Shown here one piece after another: positions 33,330 to 42,541 of a stretch of DNA of 50,185 nucleotides. The notes beneath the pieces were generated by a model. It ran no database searches. It was given only the letters and a program-made list of their open reading frames with translations, and was not told the origin of the DNA. Source of the DNA: Actinomycetes bacterium. Its GTDB lineage: Bacteria; Actinomycetota; Acidimicrobiia; Acidimicrobiales; GCA-2861595. Each line of letters starts with the position of its first letter. Positions within the stretch are counted from its first letter, which is position 1. The translations under genes were made by a program, and so were the position numbers. The stretch covers positions 1 to 50,185 of the forward strand of contig JAHFUS010000027.1 of NCBI GenBank assembly GCA_023264975.1. The letters run 5' to 3'.

Positions 33330-35869
33330 GGCGTCTCCACCCGCACGTCGGTGACGACCGCGTCGGCGTCGATGAGAGCGCCCGCGTCCGAGCCTTCGAG
33401 ATCGACGCTGTTGAAGGCGAGCGAGAGCGACCCCCGCGGCACGCCGGGGTCGGGCTCGGCGTCGATGAGGAAGTTGGCCCGGTTCGACCGGACGCGCACC
33501 TGGCCGCCCTTGCCCATGCCGAGGCGGTCGAGGTCGGACGGGTTGGCCCGAGCACACGGAGACTTGGCCAACGCGGCGAGCCCCGGTGCGTGCTGCACGA
33601 GGGTGCCGTTGCCGTAGAGGGTGCGGCGCGACACCAGTCTCAACGAGTAGGCGTCGAGGGGCGGCAATGACACCGCCGGCGCCTCACCCGAGAACGCGAG
33701 GAGGGCCGGTCGGGGGGCGGGCGCCGAGCCGGTGCCCGTGATTGCGGGCGGCGCTGCGCCGAGCGGCGCCGTCACCCCGTCACGGAAACGGCGGTCGGCC
33801 AGAAGGGCGCAGGTGATGCCGGCGTGCGAGGGGGCAACCCGCTCGACCTCGTCCCACACCTGCTCGACGGTCTCGAAACCGAGCTCCGTGCCGAGGCGGG
33901 CGGCCAGCTCGACTGCGATCATCCAGTCCGGCCAGGACACGCCGTTCGGCACGATCTTCTGGCCGAGCGAGGTGATGCGGCCCTCGATGTTGGTGGTGGT
34001 GCCGTGGCGCTCGGCGAAAGCGGCCGCCGGAAGAACGACATCGGCCTGGCGGGACGATTCGGTGAGGAAGGCGTCGACCGCCACCACGAATCCGGCGCCG
34101 GCCAGCGCCTGGCGGGCGAGTTGGCGATCGGGGAAGTCAGCCGCCGGGTCGGCGCCCAGCAGCACGAGGGCCTGGATTCGGCCCTCGGCGGCGGCGGACA
34201 GGATGCCGGCCGCGTCGAGGCCGGCGCCGGTGGGCAGAGTGGTCCACACCGAGCTGAACCAGTCGCGGCCGGCGTCGAGCGACACCCGCCCGGGCAGGAT
34301 GCCGGGGGCCAGGCCCATGTCGAGGGCGCCCATGACGTTGGCCCGGCGCAGGGCGGGAAGGAAGCGCACGCCGGGAAGCCCCGCCAGCGCAGCGGCAGCG
34401 GCGGTTATGGACGCGGCCGACTCGGCCACCGAAGGCCGGCCCAGCACGACGACCGGGTTGTCACCCAGCAGGGCACGGGCCCCATTGACGGCGGCCGCCT
34501 TCGATCCGGCCACGTCGCCCGTGGCGCCGTCGACCAGCGCCTTGGCCAGCAGCGCGGCCTCGCCGGGCCGGTAGGACAGGGACGCCTTCGCATACCGGCT
34601 GAGGCCGGTGCTCTGGGGCGTGAGCTCCACCAAGGGGACGCCCTTGTCGACCGCCGCTTCCCGCAGGCGCAGGTAGAGCACGGGCAACTCTTCTTTGATG
34701 TCCGGCGCCAGCAGGACGATGGCGGACGCCGCGCACGCCTCGTCGATGGTGGCACGGGGCAGGCCCAGCACCAGCTCGGCGGGAAGGCCGTCGCCCAGCT
34801 GGGCGTCGACGTTGTCGGTACCGAGCACGCCCTTGGCCAGCTTGGCCCAGGCGTAGGCGTCCTCGTTGGCCAGCCGGGCGCCACCGAGCACCGCCACCGC
34901 TCCCGGCCCGTGGACCGCCTTGGCCGACTCGAGCGCCTTGGCGGTGGCGGCCAGAGCCTCGCCCCACGAGCACTCGACCAGCTCGTCGCCCTTGCGCACG
35001 AGGGGTGAGGAGATGCGCTCGTCGCTGTTGACGTACTGGTAGCTGAAGCGACCCTGGTCGCACAGCCAGCCGTGGTTCACGGGCTCGCTGTCGACGCCGA
35101 GGTACCGCGTGAGCTCGTTGGACGACGACTGCACGGCGATGCGACAGCCCACCGAGCACATGGTGCAGGTGCTCTCGACCTGCTCGAGGTCCCAGGGCCG
35201 GGCCTTGAACCGGTAGGGCCGGGCCAGCAGGGCGCCGACCGGGCACAGCTGCACGGTGTTGCCGGAGAAGTACGACGAGAACGGCTGGTCCGGGAAGGTG
35301 TTGACCTCGATGGAGTCGCCCCGGCCCACGAACTCGATGAGGGGGTCGCCCGCCACCTCGTCGGCGAAGCGGGTGCAGCGGTCGCACTGGATGCAGCGCT
35401 CACGGTCGAGGTAGACGAGGTCCGACAGGGCGATGGGCTTGGCCCAGTGGCGCTTCTCCTCGACGAAGCGCGTCTCGCCCGGCCCGAACGCCACCGTCTG
35501 GTCCTGCAACGGGCACTCGCCGCCCTTGTCGCACACCGGGCAGTCGAGCGGGTGGTTGACAAGCAGGAACTCGAGAACGCCGTCCTGCGCCTTCTTCACC
35601 GTGGGCGAGGTGGTGACGACCTCCTGGCCCTCGGACGTCGGGATGAAGCAGGCCGGAGCAAGCCCGAAGCCTCGGGGCCCCTTCACCTCGACCAGGCACA
35701 TGCGGCACATGCCCACCGGCCGCATGCGGGGGTGGTAGCAGAACCGGGGGATGTAGACGCCGGCCCGCTCGGCGGCGGCGATGAGCATCTCGCCCGGCTT
35801 GGCCGTTACCCGCTTGCCGTCGAGGGTGATGGTGACGGTGTCGGGCTTGTTCTCGGTCTGCTCAGCCAT
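33326..35869 (-). CDS. nuoG: NADH-quinone oxidoreductase subunit G (operon 2)
   Basis: An 847-residue peripheral-arm subunit. The [2Fe-2S] N1b ligands are C44/C55/C58/C74, the His-ligated N5 site is H106 with C110/C113/C119, N4 is C159/C162/C165/C209 (CIQCDRC and CPVGAL), and the additional N7 cluster C235/C238/C242/C270 (CTMCSVGC) is present as in E. coli and Thermus. The C-terminal half is the molybdopterin-type domain without cofactor function. The ATG at 35869 overlaps the nuoF stop by eight bases. Its presence, with NuoE and NuoF, marks operon 2 as an NADH-oxidising complex I. Confidence 0.96.
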   Translation of the reverse strand: MAEQTENKPDTVTITLDGKRVTAKPGEMLIAAAERAGVYIPRFCYHPRMRPVGMCRMCLVEVKGPRGFGLAPACFIPTSEGQEVVTTSPTVKKAQDGVLEFLLVNHPLDCPVCDKGGECPLQDQTVAFGPGETRFVEEKRHWAKPIALSDLVYLDRERCIQCDRCTRFADEVAGDPLIEFVGRGDSIEVNTFPDQPFSSYFSGNTVQLCPVGALLARPYRFKARPWDLEQVESTCTMCSVGCRIAVQSSSNELTRYLGVDSEPVNHGWLCDQGRFSYQYVNSDERISSPLVRKGDELVECSWGEALAATAKALESAKAVHGPGAVAVLGGARLANEDAYAWAKLAKGVLGTDNVDAQLGDGLPAELVLGLPRATIDEACAASAIVLLAPDIKEELPVLYLRLREAAVDKGVPLVELTPQSTGLSRYAKASLSYRPGEAALLAKALVDGATGDVAGSKAAAVNGARALLGDNPVVVLGRPSVAESAASITAAAAALAGLPGVRFLPALRRANVMGALDMGLAPGILPGRVSLDAGRDWFSSVWTTLPTGAGLDAAGILSAAAEGRIQALVLLGADPAADFPDRQLARQALAGAGFVVAVDAFLTESSRQADVVLPAAAFAERHGTTTNIEGRITSLGQKIVPNGVSWPDWMIAVELAARLGTELGFETVEQVWDEVERVAPSHAGITCALLADRRFRDGVTAPLGAAPPAITGTGSAPAPRPALLAFSGEAPAVSLPPLDAYSLRLVSRRTLYGNGTLVQHAPGLAALAKSPCARANPSDLDRLGMGKGGQVRVRSNRANFLIDAEPDPGVPRGSLSLAFNSVDLEGSDAGALIDADAVVTDVRVETP

Positions 35870-37166
35870 AGGGGCAGGCGCCCTCTTTGACGTGGGTGAG
35901 GAACTCGTCGCGGAACATGCGGACCCCGGAGGTGATGGAGGAGGGGATCGACGGGCCGAGCACGCAGATGGTGGTCTGGCGGGGCGGCCACGACAATCCG
36001 GGGGCGATGTTGTCACACACGTCGAACAGGAGGTCGAGATCGCTCTCCCGGCCGGCGCCTTCCTCGATGCGGCGCATGATCTTGTCGAGCCAGCCGCTCC
36101 CCTCCCGACACGGGGTGCACTGGCCGCACGACTCGCGGTGGAAGAAGCGGGTGATGCGCCACGCCGCCCGCACCATGCACGTGGTCTCGTCCATGACCAC
36201 GATCGAGCCGGAGCCGAGCATGGACCCCGCCTTGCCGACGGCATCCTGGTCGAGAGCCAGGTCGACCTGGTCGGGGCCGAACCACGGGGCCGACGCGCCA
36301 CCGGGGATGAACGCCTTCAGCTTGTTGCCGTTGCGGATGCCGCCGCCCAGCCGGGGGTCCTCGATGAGGTCCCTGAAGCTGACCTTGGACATCTCGACCT
36401 CGTAGTTGCCCGGCCGGTTGACGTGGCCGGACAGCGAGAAGATCCGGGTGCCGGTGGACCGCCCGATGCCGAGGGCGGCGAAGGCGGCGCCGCCGTTCTC
36501 GACGATCCACGGCAGGTTCGACACCGTCTCGACGTTGTTGACGATGGTGGGTGCGCCGTAGAGGCCGATGGCGGCCGGGAAGAACGGGGGCTTTATCCGT
36601 GGGAAGCCCCGCTTGCCCTCCAGGCTCTCGATGAGGGCCGTCTCCTCGCCGCAGATGTAGGCGCCGGCGCCGGGGTGGATGACCAGGTCGATCGAGAAGT
36701 CCGACCCGAAGATGTTGCGACCGACCGCGCCGTGGGCGTAGGCCTCGTTCAGGGCGGCCGTCATGCGCTCGATGCCGAGGGCGAACTCGCCCCGCACGAA
36801 GATGAAGGCCTGGGCGGCACCGACGGCCAGGGCGCAGATGACGGTTCCCTCGATGATCTGGTGCGGGTCGTTCTCGAGGAGCATGTGGTCCTTGAACGTG
36901 GCCGGCTCGCTCTCGTCGCCGTTGATCACCACGTAGGCGGGACGGGGCTTGGCCAGCATCGACCACTTCTTGCCCGCCTCGAAGCCGGCCCCGCCCCGGC
37001 CCAGCAGATTGGAGGTGAGGACCTCGGCGGTGATGTCGGCAGGGGCCATGGTGAGGGCCTTGCGCAGGCCCTGATAACCGCCGTGGTCGAGGTAGGACGA
37101 CAGCGTCCACGACCGGGCGTTGCCGATCCGGCGGGTGACGATGGGGGCGGCGTCGGTGAGCGGCAT
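35862..37166 (-). CDS. nuoF: NADH-quinone oxidoreductase subunit F (operon 2)
   Basis: The 434-residue NADH-binding subunit with FMN and cluster N3. GRGGAGFEAGKKW (residues 56-68) is the FMN/NADH glycine-rich loop, and VINGDESEPATFKD and HPGAGAYICGEETALIESLE are standard. N3 ligands are C347/C350/C353 (CGQCTPC) and C401. The ATG at 37166 overlaps the nuoE stop (TGATG). NADH oxidation takes place here. Confidence 0.97.
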   Translation of the reverse strand: MPLTDAAPIVTRRIGNARSWTLSSYLDHGGYQGLRKALTMAPADITAEVLTSNLLGRGGAGFEAGKKWSMLAKPRPAYVVINGDESEPATFKDHMLLENDPHQIIEGTVICALAVGAAQAFIFVRGEFALGIERMTAALNEAYAHGAVGRNIFGSDFSIDLVIHPGAGAYICGEETALIESLEGKRGFPRIKPPFFPAAIGLYGAPTIVNNVETVSNLPWIVENGGAAFAALGIGRSTGTRIFSLSGHVNRPGNYEVEMSKVSFRDLIEDPRLGGGIRNGNKLKAFIPGGASAPWFGPDQVDLALDQDAVGKAGSMLGSGSIVVMDETTCMVRAAWRITRFFHRESCGQCTPCREGSGWLDKIMRRIEEGAGRESDLDLLFDVCDNIAPGLSWPPRQTTICVLGPSIPSSITSGVRMFRDEFLTHVKEGACPYG

Positions 37167-37792
37167 CAGGTGGTGCCCGGGCTCTGGGGGCGGCCGCCGC
37201 CGGGGGCCGACGGTACCTCGGGGCCGGTGACCGACTCGGGCGTCGCCGCCGCCGGGAGGCCCACCGAGCGCCGCACCCGGCACAGCGTGCCGTGGGGCGG
37301 GACCTCGTCGGCCAGGGCGCCGGAGCGCAGGTCGGCCATCAAGGTGTCGAAGCGCTCGGGGGTGACGGAGCCGAAGAAGCGCCAGTTCACGGCCAGGCAG
37401 GGCGCCTCGCCGCACAGGGCGATGCACTCCACCTCCTCGAGGGTGAACTCCCCGTCGTGGGTGGTGCCGCCACCGGAGACGCCGAGCGACTTCTCGGCGT
37501 GCTCGAGCAGCTCGAAGCCGCCGTTGAGGAGGCAGGCGATGTTGGTGCACACCGAGACCAGATGGCGGCCCACCGGGTGGGTGAAGAACATGTCGTAGAA
37601 CGACGCTGTGCCGTAGACCTCGGCGGCGGTGAGGTCGAGCAGCTCGGCCACGTGGGCGATGGCGTCGGGCATGAGCCAGCCATCCTGCTCCTGGGCGACG
37701 TGCAGCATGGGGATGAGGGAGGACCGGGACTCGGGGTACAGGGCGATGAGATCGCGGGCCCGCTTCTCGTTGTCGGCGTTGAGGCGCGCCAT
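37166..37792 (-). CDS. nuoE: NADH-quinone oxidoreductase subunit E (operon 2)
   Basis: A 208-residue thioredoxin-like [2Fe-2S] subunit (cluster N1a). The ligands are C82 and C87 (CTNIAC) and C123 and C127 (CIALC). The C-terminal 45 residues after the fold are Pro/Gly/Ser-rich and contain VTGPEVPSAPGGGR. That stretch faintly resembles the VTGPGGRS peptide of the junction elements, but it is probably coincidental. The ATG at 37792 overlaps the nuoD stop (TGATG). Confidence 0.95.
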   Translation of the reverse strand: MARLNADNEKRARDLIALYPESRSSLIPMLHVAQEQDGWLMPDAIAHVAELLDLTAAEVYGTASFYDMFFTHPVGRHLVSVCTNIACLLNGGFELLEHAEKSLGVSGGGTTHDGEFTLEEVECIALCGEAPCLAVNWRFFGSVTPERFDTLMADLRSGALADEVPPHGTLCRVRRSVGLPAAATPESVTGPEVPSAPGGGRPQSPGTT

Positions 37793-39123
37793 CAGCGGTC
37801 CACCCCGCCCATCACCGGGTCGACCGACGAGATGATGGCCACCGCGTCCGCCACGAACCCGCCCCGCAGCATCACCGGCAGGGTCTGCAGGTTGACGAAG
37901 GAGGGATCGCGCATGTGGAACCGGTACGGCTTGGCCGACCCGTCGGACACGAGGTAGCCGCCGAGCTCGCCGCGGGGTGACTCGACGGCTACATAGGTCT
38001 CGCCGGCCGGCACCTTGAAGCCTTCGGTGAACAGCTTGAAGTGGTGGATCAGTGCCTCCATCGACTCGTCGATGCGGCCCCGGGGCGGCGGCGTGACCTT
38101 CTTGTCCTGCACCCGGTAGTCGCCGGCCGGAACGAGGTCGACGATCTGGCGGATCAGCCGGATCGACTCCCGGATCTCGTTGAGCCGGATGGCATAGCGG
38201 TCGAAGGCGTCGCCGTACCTGCCGACGACGACGTCGAAGTCGAGCTGGTCGTAATACATGTACGGCATGTCGCGGCGCAGGTCCCACGCCACGCCGGTGG
38301 AGCGCAGGACGGGGCCGGTGGCCCCCAGCGCGATGGCGGCCTCGGCCGTGATGACGCCGACGCCCTGGGTGCGCTCCTGGAAGATGGGCTGGCCGGTGAG
38401 CAGGGTGTCGTACTCGTCCAGGCGGGGCAGGATGGCCTCGCACATCGCCAGGATCTGCTCGCGCCACCCCTCGGGCAGGTCGACCGCCACCCCACCGGGG
38501 CGGATGTAGTTGCAGTTCATGCGCAACCCGGTGGTGCGCTCGAAGAAGGCGAGCACCAGCTCGCGCTCGCGCCAGCCGTAGAGCATCATCGAGATGGCGC
38601 CGATGTCCATGCCGTTGGTGGCCATGAACAGCAGGTGCGATGACACCCGGTTCAGCTCCATGAAGAGCATCCGGATCCACGTGGCCCGCTCGGGCACGTC
38701 GACCTCGAGGAGCGTCTCGACCGCCACCGAGAACACCGTCTCGTTGTGGAAGTTGGCCAGGTAGTCCATGCGGGTCACGTTGGTGGACCCCTGGATGTAC
38801 ATCAGTTCTTCCTGCGTCTTCTCCATGCCCGTGTGGAGGTAGCCCACCACCGGCTTGGACCGCACCACCGTCTCGCCGTCGAGCTCGAGCATGAGGCGCA
38901 GCACGCCATGGGTGCTGGGGTGCTGCGGCCCCATGTTGATGATCATGGTCTCGTTTTCGGCGATCTCGACGCTCATGTCGCCCGGGTCGACGACGGTGCC
39001 CTCGGGCAGGCGCAGCACGGCACCCTCTTCGCGCAGCAGCTCGAGCGGGTCGGTCTCGTTGCGCGCATGCAGTTCCTGGGCGCCCTCGGAGGTGCCGGCC
39101 ATGCCGGACGTGGGAGCGGTCAT
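37792..39123 (-). CDS. nuoD: NADH-quinone oxidoreductase subunit D (operon 2)
   Basis: A 443-residue 49-kDa subunit. MIINMGPQHPSTHGVLRLML holds the quinone-site HPSTHG, and GVITAEAAIALGATGPVLRS is standard. An N-terminal extension of about 60 residues precedes the fold and is absent from operon 1 NuoD. The ATG at 39123 was chosen because it overlaps the stop of the six-codon junction frame (ATGA); an ATG nine bases upstream is out of this frame's way and in another frame. Confidence 0.95.
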   Translation of the reverse strand: MTAPTSGMAGTSEGAQELHARNETDPLELLREEGAVLRLPEGTVVDPGDMSVEIAENETMIINMGPQHPSTHGVLRLMLELDGETVVRSKPVVGYLHTGMEKTQEELMYIQGSTNVTRMDYLANFHNETVFSVAVETLLEVDVPERATWIRMLFMELNRVSSHLLFMATNGMDIGAISMMLYGWRERELVLAFFERTTGLRMNCNYIRPGGVAVDLPEGWREQILAMCEAILPRLDEYDTLLTGQPIFQERTQGVGVITAEAAIALGATGPVLRSTGVAWDLRRDMPYMYYDQLDFDVVVGRYGDAFDRYAIRLNEIRESIRLIRQIVDLVPAGDYRVQDKKVTPPPRGRIDESMEALIHHFKLFTEGFKVPAGETYVAVESPRGELGGYLVSDGSAKPYRFHMRDPSFVNLQTLPVMLRGGFVADAVAIISSVDPVMGGVDR

Positions 39124-39140
39124 CTGGTCATCGCCCTCAC
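39120..39140 (-). other. Six-codon junction frame between nuoC2 and nuoD2
   Basis: The nuoC stop overlaps a GTG (GTGA) that opens a six-codon frame (VRAMTR) whose TGA overlaps the nuoD ATG (ATGA). Within it GATGACCA is followed directly by GATGACCG, so the nuoD start looks duplicated. It is the smallest case of the double-overlap junction seen in this window. Confidence 0.5.
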
Positions 39141-39658
39141 CGTGACGCCGGGGCGGCCTTGAACTGCACCGGCACCCGGCCTGTGGCGTAGTCCTTGCGG
39201 AGCGGATGGCCCTCCCAGTCCTCCGGCATGAGGATGCGGGTGAGGTCGGGGTGGTCTTGGAAGCGGATGCCGAACAGGTCGAACGCCTCGCGCTCCATGG
39301 CCTCGCACCCGGGGTGGAGGGCGAACAGCGATGCCACGACGGGGTCGGCCTCGGGCACCTGGACGCGGACCCGGAGCCGCTCCCGGCGGCCGTGGGAGAG
39401 CACGTTGACCACCACCTCGAAGCGCTCCGGCGCAACGCCGTCGGGAAGGGACCTACCCGGCTGGGCCAGGTAGTCGACGGCGCACAGGTCGATACAGACG
39501 TTGAAGCCCTCGGCCTTCAGCGCTTCGACCAGGCCCAGGTAGGAACCCCGGTCCGGGTGCACGACCTTCTGGCCCACCGACCAGGTGACGGGCGACCCGT
39601 GCAGCAGTTCGGGCGGCGCCGGCCCAGGGGCCTCCTCCTCGTTCGTCTGGTCGCTCAC
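39137..39658 (-). CDS. nuoC: NADH-quinone oxidoreductase subunit C (operon 2)
   Basis: A 173-residue 30-kDa subunit of normal size. [20 protein letters not shown] and [14 protein letters not shown] are the hallmark motifs. It lacks the acidic insert of the operon 1 NuoC. The GTG at 39658 overlaps the nuoB stop (GTGA). Confidence 0.96.
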   Translation of the reverse strand: MSDQTNEEEAPGPAPPELLHGSPVTWSVGQKVVHPDRGSYLGLVEALKAEGFNVCIDLCAVDYLAQPGRSLPDGVAPERFEVVVNVLSHGRRERLRVRVQVPEADPVVASLFALHPGCEAMEREAFDLFGIRFQDHPDLTRILMPEDWEGHPLRKDYATGRVPVQFKAAPASR

Positions 39659-40212
39659 TTCGGCGTGGCCACGGCCAGATGGGGCTTCGGTGCGTCGCCC
39701 GGCAGATCGAGCGCGGCGCCGGCGCCGGTTGCGGTCCTGCGCCGGGTGATCTCACCCGTACGGATCTTCTCGTGGAGGGTGAGGATGGCGTGCAGCAGCG
39801 TCTCGGGACCGGGCGGGCAGCCGGGGGCGTACACGTCGACCGGGACGATCTGGTCGACGCCCTGCACGATGGCGTAGTTGTTGAACATGCCGCCGGTGGA
39901 GGCGCACACGCCCATCGAGATGACCCACTTGGGCTCCATCATCTGGTCGTAGACCTGGCGGAGCACCGGCGCCATCTTCTGCGACACACGGCCGGCCACG
40001 ATCATGAGGTCGGCCTGGCGGGGCGACCCCCGGAAGACCTCCATGCCGAAACGGCTGATGTCGAAGTTGGACGCGCCGGTTGCCATCATCTCGATGGCGC
40101 AGCATGCGAGGCCGAACGACGCCGGCCACACGCTGTTGCGGCGGGCCCATTTCACGACGTCCTCGATACGCCCGGTCAGGAAGTTGTGGTTGAGGTCCTC
40201 CAGGCCCGGCAT
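39655..40212 (-). CDS. nuoB: NADH-quinone oxidoreductase subunit B (operon 2)
   Basis: A 185-residue subunit holding cluster N2. Ligands are C37/C38 in [10 protein letters not shown]103 in MGVCASTGG and C132 in APGCPPGP. The C-terminal 30 residues are an Arg/Ala/Pro-rich tail. The ATG at 40212 is three bases after the nuoA stop. Confidence 0.96.
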   Translation of the reverse strand: MPGLEDLNHNFLTGRIEDVVKWARRNSVWPASFGLACCAIEMMATGASNFDISRFGMEVFRGSPRQADLMIVAGRVSQKMAPVLRQVYDQMMEPKWVISMGVCASTGGMFNNYAIVQGVDQIVPVDVYAPGCPPGPETLLHAILTLHEKIRTGEITRRRTATGAGAALDLPGDAPKPHLAVATPK

Positions 40213-40215
40213 CGG

Positions 40216-40653
40216 CTACGCGGCCTCCTTGTCGCGGCCGATGCGGCGGACGGTGGAGTCGGTGCTGCGGGCCTCGGTGTCGGTGCGGGCGGCGCGAGCG
40301 GGCCCCCAGTCGAGGGCTCCGTTGCTCAGCAGGTAGACGAACGAGACGAAGACGGCGATGGCGAACACCACCATCTCGACGAGGCCGAACAGCTGGAGCC
40401 GGTCGAAGATAACGGCCCACGGGTAGAGGAAGATGATCTCGATGTCGAAGATGATGAAGATCATGGCGATCAGGTAGAACCGGACCGGGAAGCGCTCGGG
40501 CGGCGCGTTGGAGGGCACGATGCCGCACTCGTAGGGCGCCGTCTTGGCCGCGTTGGGCCTGCGGGCCACGAGGAAGCGGGCCCCCATGAACGATCCGGCC
40601 GCAAAGAGCGTGGCCAGCACCATCAACATCAGGATGGGCAGGTACTCACTCAT
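40216..40653 (-). CDS. nuoA: NADH-quinone oxidoreductase subunit A (operon 2)
   Basis: A 145-residue membrane subunit. YECGIVPSNAPPERFPVRFY and FIIFDIEIIFLYPWAVIF are diagnostic. It opens the 14-gene operon. The ATG at 40653 lies nine bases after a TAGCCT box without Shine-Dalgarno. The C-terminal 30 residues are polar and Arg-rich. No Rex-like site was found in front of this operon, unlike operon 1. Confidence 0.96.
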   Translation of the reverse strand: MSEYLPILMLMVLATLFAAGSFMGARFLVARRPNAAKTAPYECGIVPSNAPPERFPVRFYLIAMIFIIFDIEIIFLYPWAVIFDRLQLFGLVEMVVFAIAVFVSFVYLLSNGALDWGPARAARTDTEARSTDSTVRRIGRDKEAA

Positions 40654-40662
40654 CGAGCGCTG

Positions 40663-40668
40663 AGGCTA
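40663..40668 (-). promoter_or_regulatory. -10 box of nuo operon 2 (leaderless)
   Basis: Minus-strand TAGCCT lies nine bases before the nuoA ATG, in the 89-base gap after the bc-complex operon. Read-through from that operon is also possible, since no strong terminator was seen. Confidence 0.5.
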
Positions 40669-40742
40669 GCCGCTCGCAACCCGAGGGGGGAGGGTGAACA
40701 GGGCCGATTGCCCGGGTTTCTTCCCGCCTCGCCTGATGGGGA

Positions 40743-41525
40743 CTACGTCGTGGCGAGGGCCACGGAGCGGGCCCGCATGATCTCCTTGTCGCGCTCGTGG
40801 AGGTTCCAGCAGCACACGCCGAAGACGATGCCGGAGAACACCATCACGAGGAACGGCGGCAACCGGAGGTGTCCGAGGTCACGGATCATGAGGACGGTGG
40901 TGGTCTCGGCCGTGAGGTCCGGCTGCGGCTTCAGACCTGCCGGCGGAGCCTTGAAGAGGGACGGCTTCACCTGGATGAGCACGTAGTGGGGACGGTGGCG
41001 GAGGGAGAAGAAGTAGTTCTCGCCGCCGTGGCGGTAGCCGTCGAGCAGTACGTAGTCCGACGTCGTCGAGAAGGGGGAGTCGAAGCGCTCGGTGATGGGG
41101 TCCGGCTTCGCCTCCTCGCCGTGCCCGGCCGCCGGGGCGGCGCTCGGTGCGAGGATCTTGTCGGCCGTGGCCTGGGCGTCGGCCAGTTCGGCGTCGCCGG
41201 GGTGCAGCTCCTCCCATCCGTCGGGGAACCCCTCGGCCACGTTCAGCAGCGACTGCGACGTCGTCCCGGTGAACGCCTCCTGAGCCTTCCACTCGGGCTC
41301 GGGCCCCTTCAGACCGATGCCGAAGACGAGCCACACCGCCGCCATGATCGTCATCCACCCGGCCAGGCCGGTGAGGGCCAGCACGAAGCCCATCTTGGCT
41401 CCCATGTTGGTTGCGAGCAGCAGGTACACGCTGCCCGGCAGCATCACGATGCCGGCCAGCACGATGGCCGCCCCCCGGATCTGCGGATCCCATGTGAGCG
41501 CAGCAAGCGTATGGACGAAGGTCAC
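40743..41525 (-). CDS. Membrane protein of the bc-complex operon, unknown function
   Basis: 260 residues. It has two N-terminal membrane helices (about 17-37 and 45-70), a long hydrophilic middle part with Glu/Asp/Ala-rich stretches, and one helix near the C terminus (FLVMVFSGIVFGVCCWNL). No heme or Fe-S motif is visible. I do not recognise the family. The GTG at 41525 overlaps the stop of the diheme cytochrome c gene (GTGA), so it is made together with the complex and is a reasonable candidate for an accessory subunit. Confidence 0.75.
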   Translation of the reverse strand: MTFVHTLAALTWDPQIRGAAIVLAGIVMLPGSVYLLLATNMGAKMGFVLALTGLAGWMTIMAAVWLVFGIGLKGPEPEWKAQEAFTGTTSQSLLNVAEGFPDGWEELHPGDAELADAQATADKILAPSAAPAAGHGEEAKPDPITERFDSPFSTTSDYVLLDGYRHGGENYFFSLRHRPHYVLIQVKPSLFKAPPAGLKPQPDLTAETTTVLMIRDLGHLRLPPFLVMVFSGIVFGVCCWNLHERDKEIMRARSVALATT

Positions 41526-42541
41526 AGCTGCCTCTCATACTCGACTATGGCCTCGATCTGCTCCTTGGTGAGCATCTTTCCGAAGCCCGGCATACCGCCG
41601 CCCTCGTCACCGCCGACGCCGCGCAGGCCGTAGGGCTTGGCGTACTCGGCTCCCTCGGTGATGAAGGCGACATGGGTCTTCTTGTCGGGGAACTGGCTCA
41701 CCGTCTCGCCGTTGCGGAGATTGGGCCCGAAGGCGCCGCCTCCCGGCGTCCCGGGCTCGCCGATCGACCAGCCGAGGGTGTGGCAGCGAGAGCAGAAGCC
41801 GTCGAAGAGCTTGGCGCCGTCGGTGCCGAACTCGGCGAGGGAGGCCTTGCGCACCTCCGCCGGGTCGAGCTGGATGCTCTGGAGGTAGGCGACCAGATCC
41901 TCGATCTGCTGGTCGTTCATGGGGCCGCCGCCCTTCACGCCCCAGGCCGGCATGGGGGTGTTGGCCCGCCCGTAGACCAGGATCTTCGTGACTTCCTCGG
42001 GCGAGTAGCGCAGCAGCACAGTGTTCAGCGCCGGCACCGCCCACTTGACGATTCGGGGCGGCTTGGTGGCGTCGAGCGGGTCGGGCATCACGAAATTGGT
42101 GGTGCCGCCCTGACCTTCGGTGCCGTGGCAGCCGCCGCACCCGAAGTGGCCGATGTTGCCCTCGGGGATCGGTGAGCCGGACGGCTGGAAGAGCACGAGG
42201 CCACGTCCGGCGGCCCGGTTGGCGAAGCCGCGGACGGCTCCTTCCTGGCGGCTGGGCTCACGGGCCCAGTACAGCGGTAGGCCGACGGCCACGATCACCA
42301 TGAGGACGAGGCCGCCCAGCAGTGCCCGGTCGAGGCGGTGCCCCTCGAGGGCGTCGTCGTCGAAGTACGGCTTGCGGTTGGGCGCCAGCTCCATCTCGGC
42401 GCCGGGAGGAGGGGTGCCCTCCTTCTTGAGGTGGGTGACGATATAAGCCGCCCACCCGAGGGTGAGGATGACGACCACGGCGAAGCCGAACTTCTGCTGG
42501 GTCGTGAATGCAGCGAGCATCGGTGTGACGGAGGAGCTCAT
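41522..42541 (-). CDS. Membrane-bound diheme cytochrome c
   Basis: 339 residues. Two membrane helices (about 18-36 and 74-92) are followed by two cytochrome c domains with CGGCH at C135/C138/H139 and CSRCH at C250/C253/H254. Candidate axial methionines are in NTPMPAWG and GGMPGFGKML. Its position after the Rieske gene and before nothing else redox-active suggests it takes electrons from the Rieske centre and passes them toward a terminal oxidase, which is not in the window. The ATG at 42541 overlaps the Rieske stop (ATGA); a TTG six bases upstream is an alternative. The diheme QcrC of mycobacteria is an analogue, but domain order and membrane anchors differ. Confidence 0.9.
   Translation of the reverse strand: MSSSVTPMLAAFTTQQKFGFAVVVILTLGWAAYIVTHLKKEGTPPPGAEMELAPNRKPYFDDDALEGHRLDRALLGGLVLMVIVAVGLPLYWAREPSRQEGAVRGFANRAAGRGLVLFQPSGSPIPEGNIGHFGCGGCHGTEGQGGTTNFVMPDPLDATKPPRIVKWAVPALNTVLLRYSPEEVTKILVYGRANTPMPAWGVKGGGPMNDQQIEDLVAYLQSIQLDPAEVRKASLAEFGTDGAKLFDGFCSRCHTLGWSIGEPGTPGGGAFGPNLRNGETVSQFPDKKTHVAFITEGAEYAKPYGLRGVGGDEGGGMPGFGKMLTKEQIEAIVEYERQL

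Noticed and set aside
37166-37240. VTGPEVPSAPGGGR at the C terminus of NuoE2 as another GPGGRS element
   Set aside because: The DNA does not align with the element, hairpins are missing, and Pro/Gly-rich tails are common in this genome.
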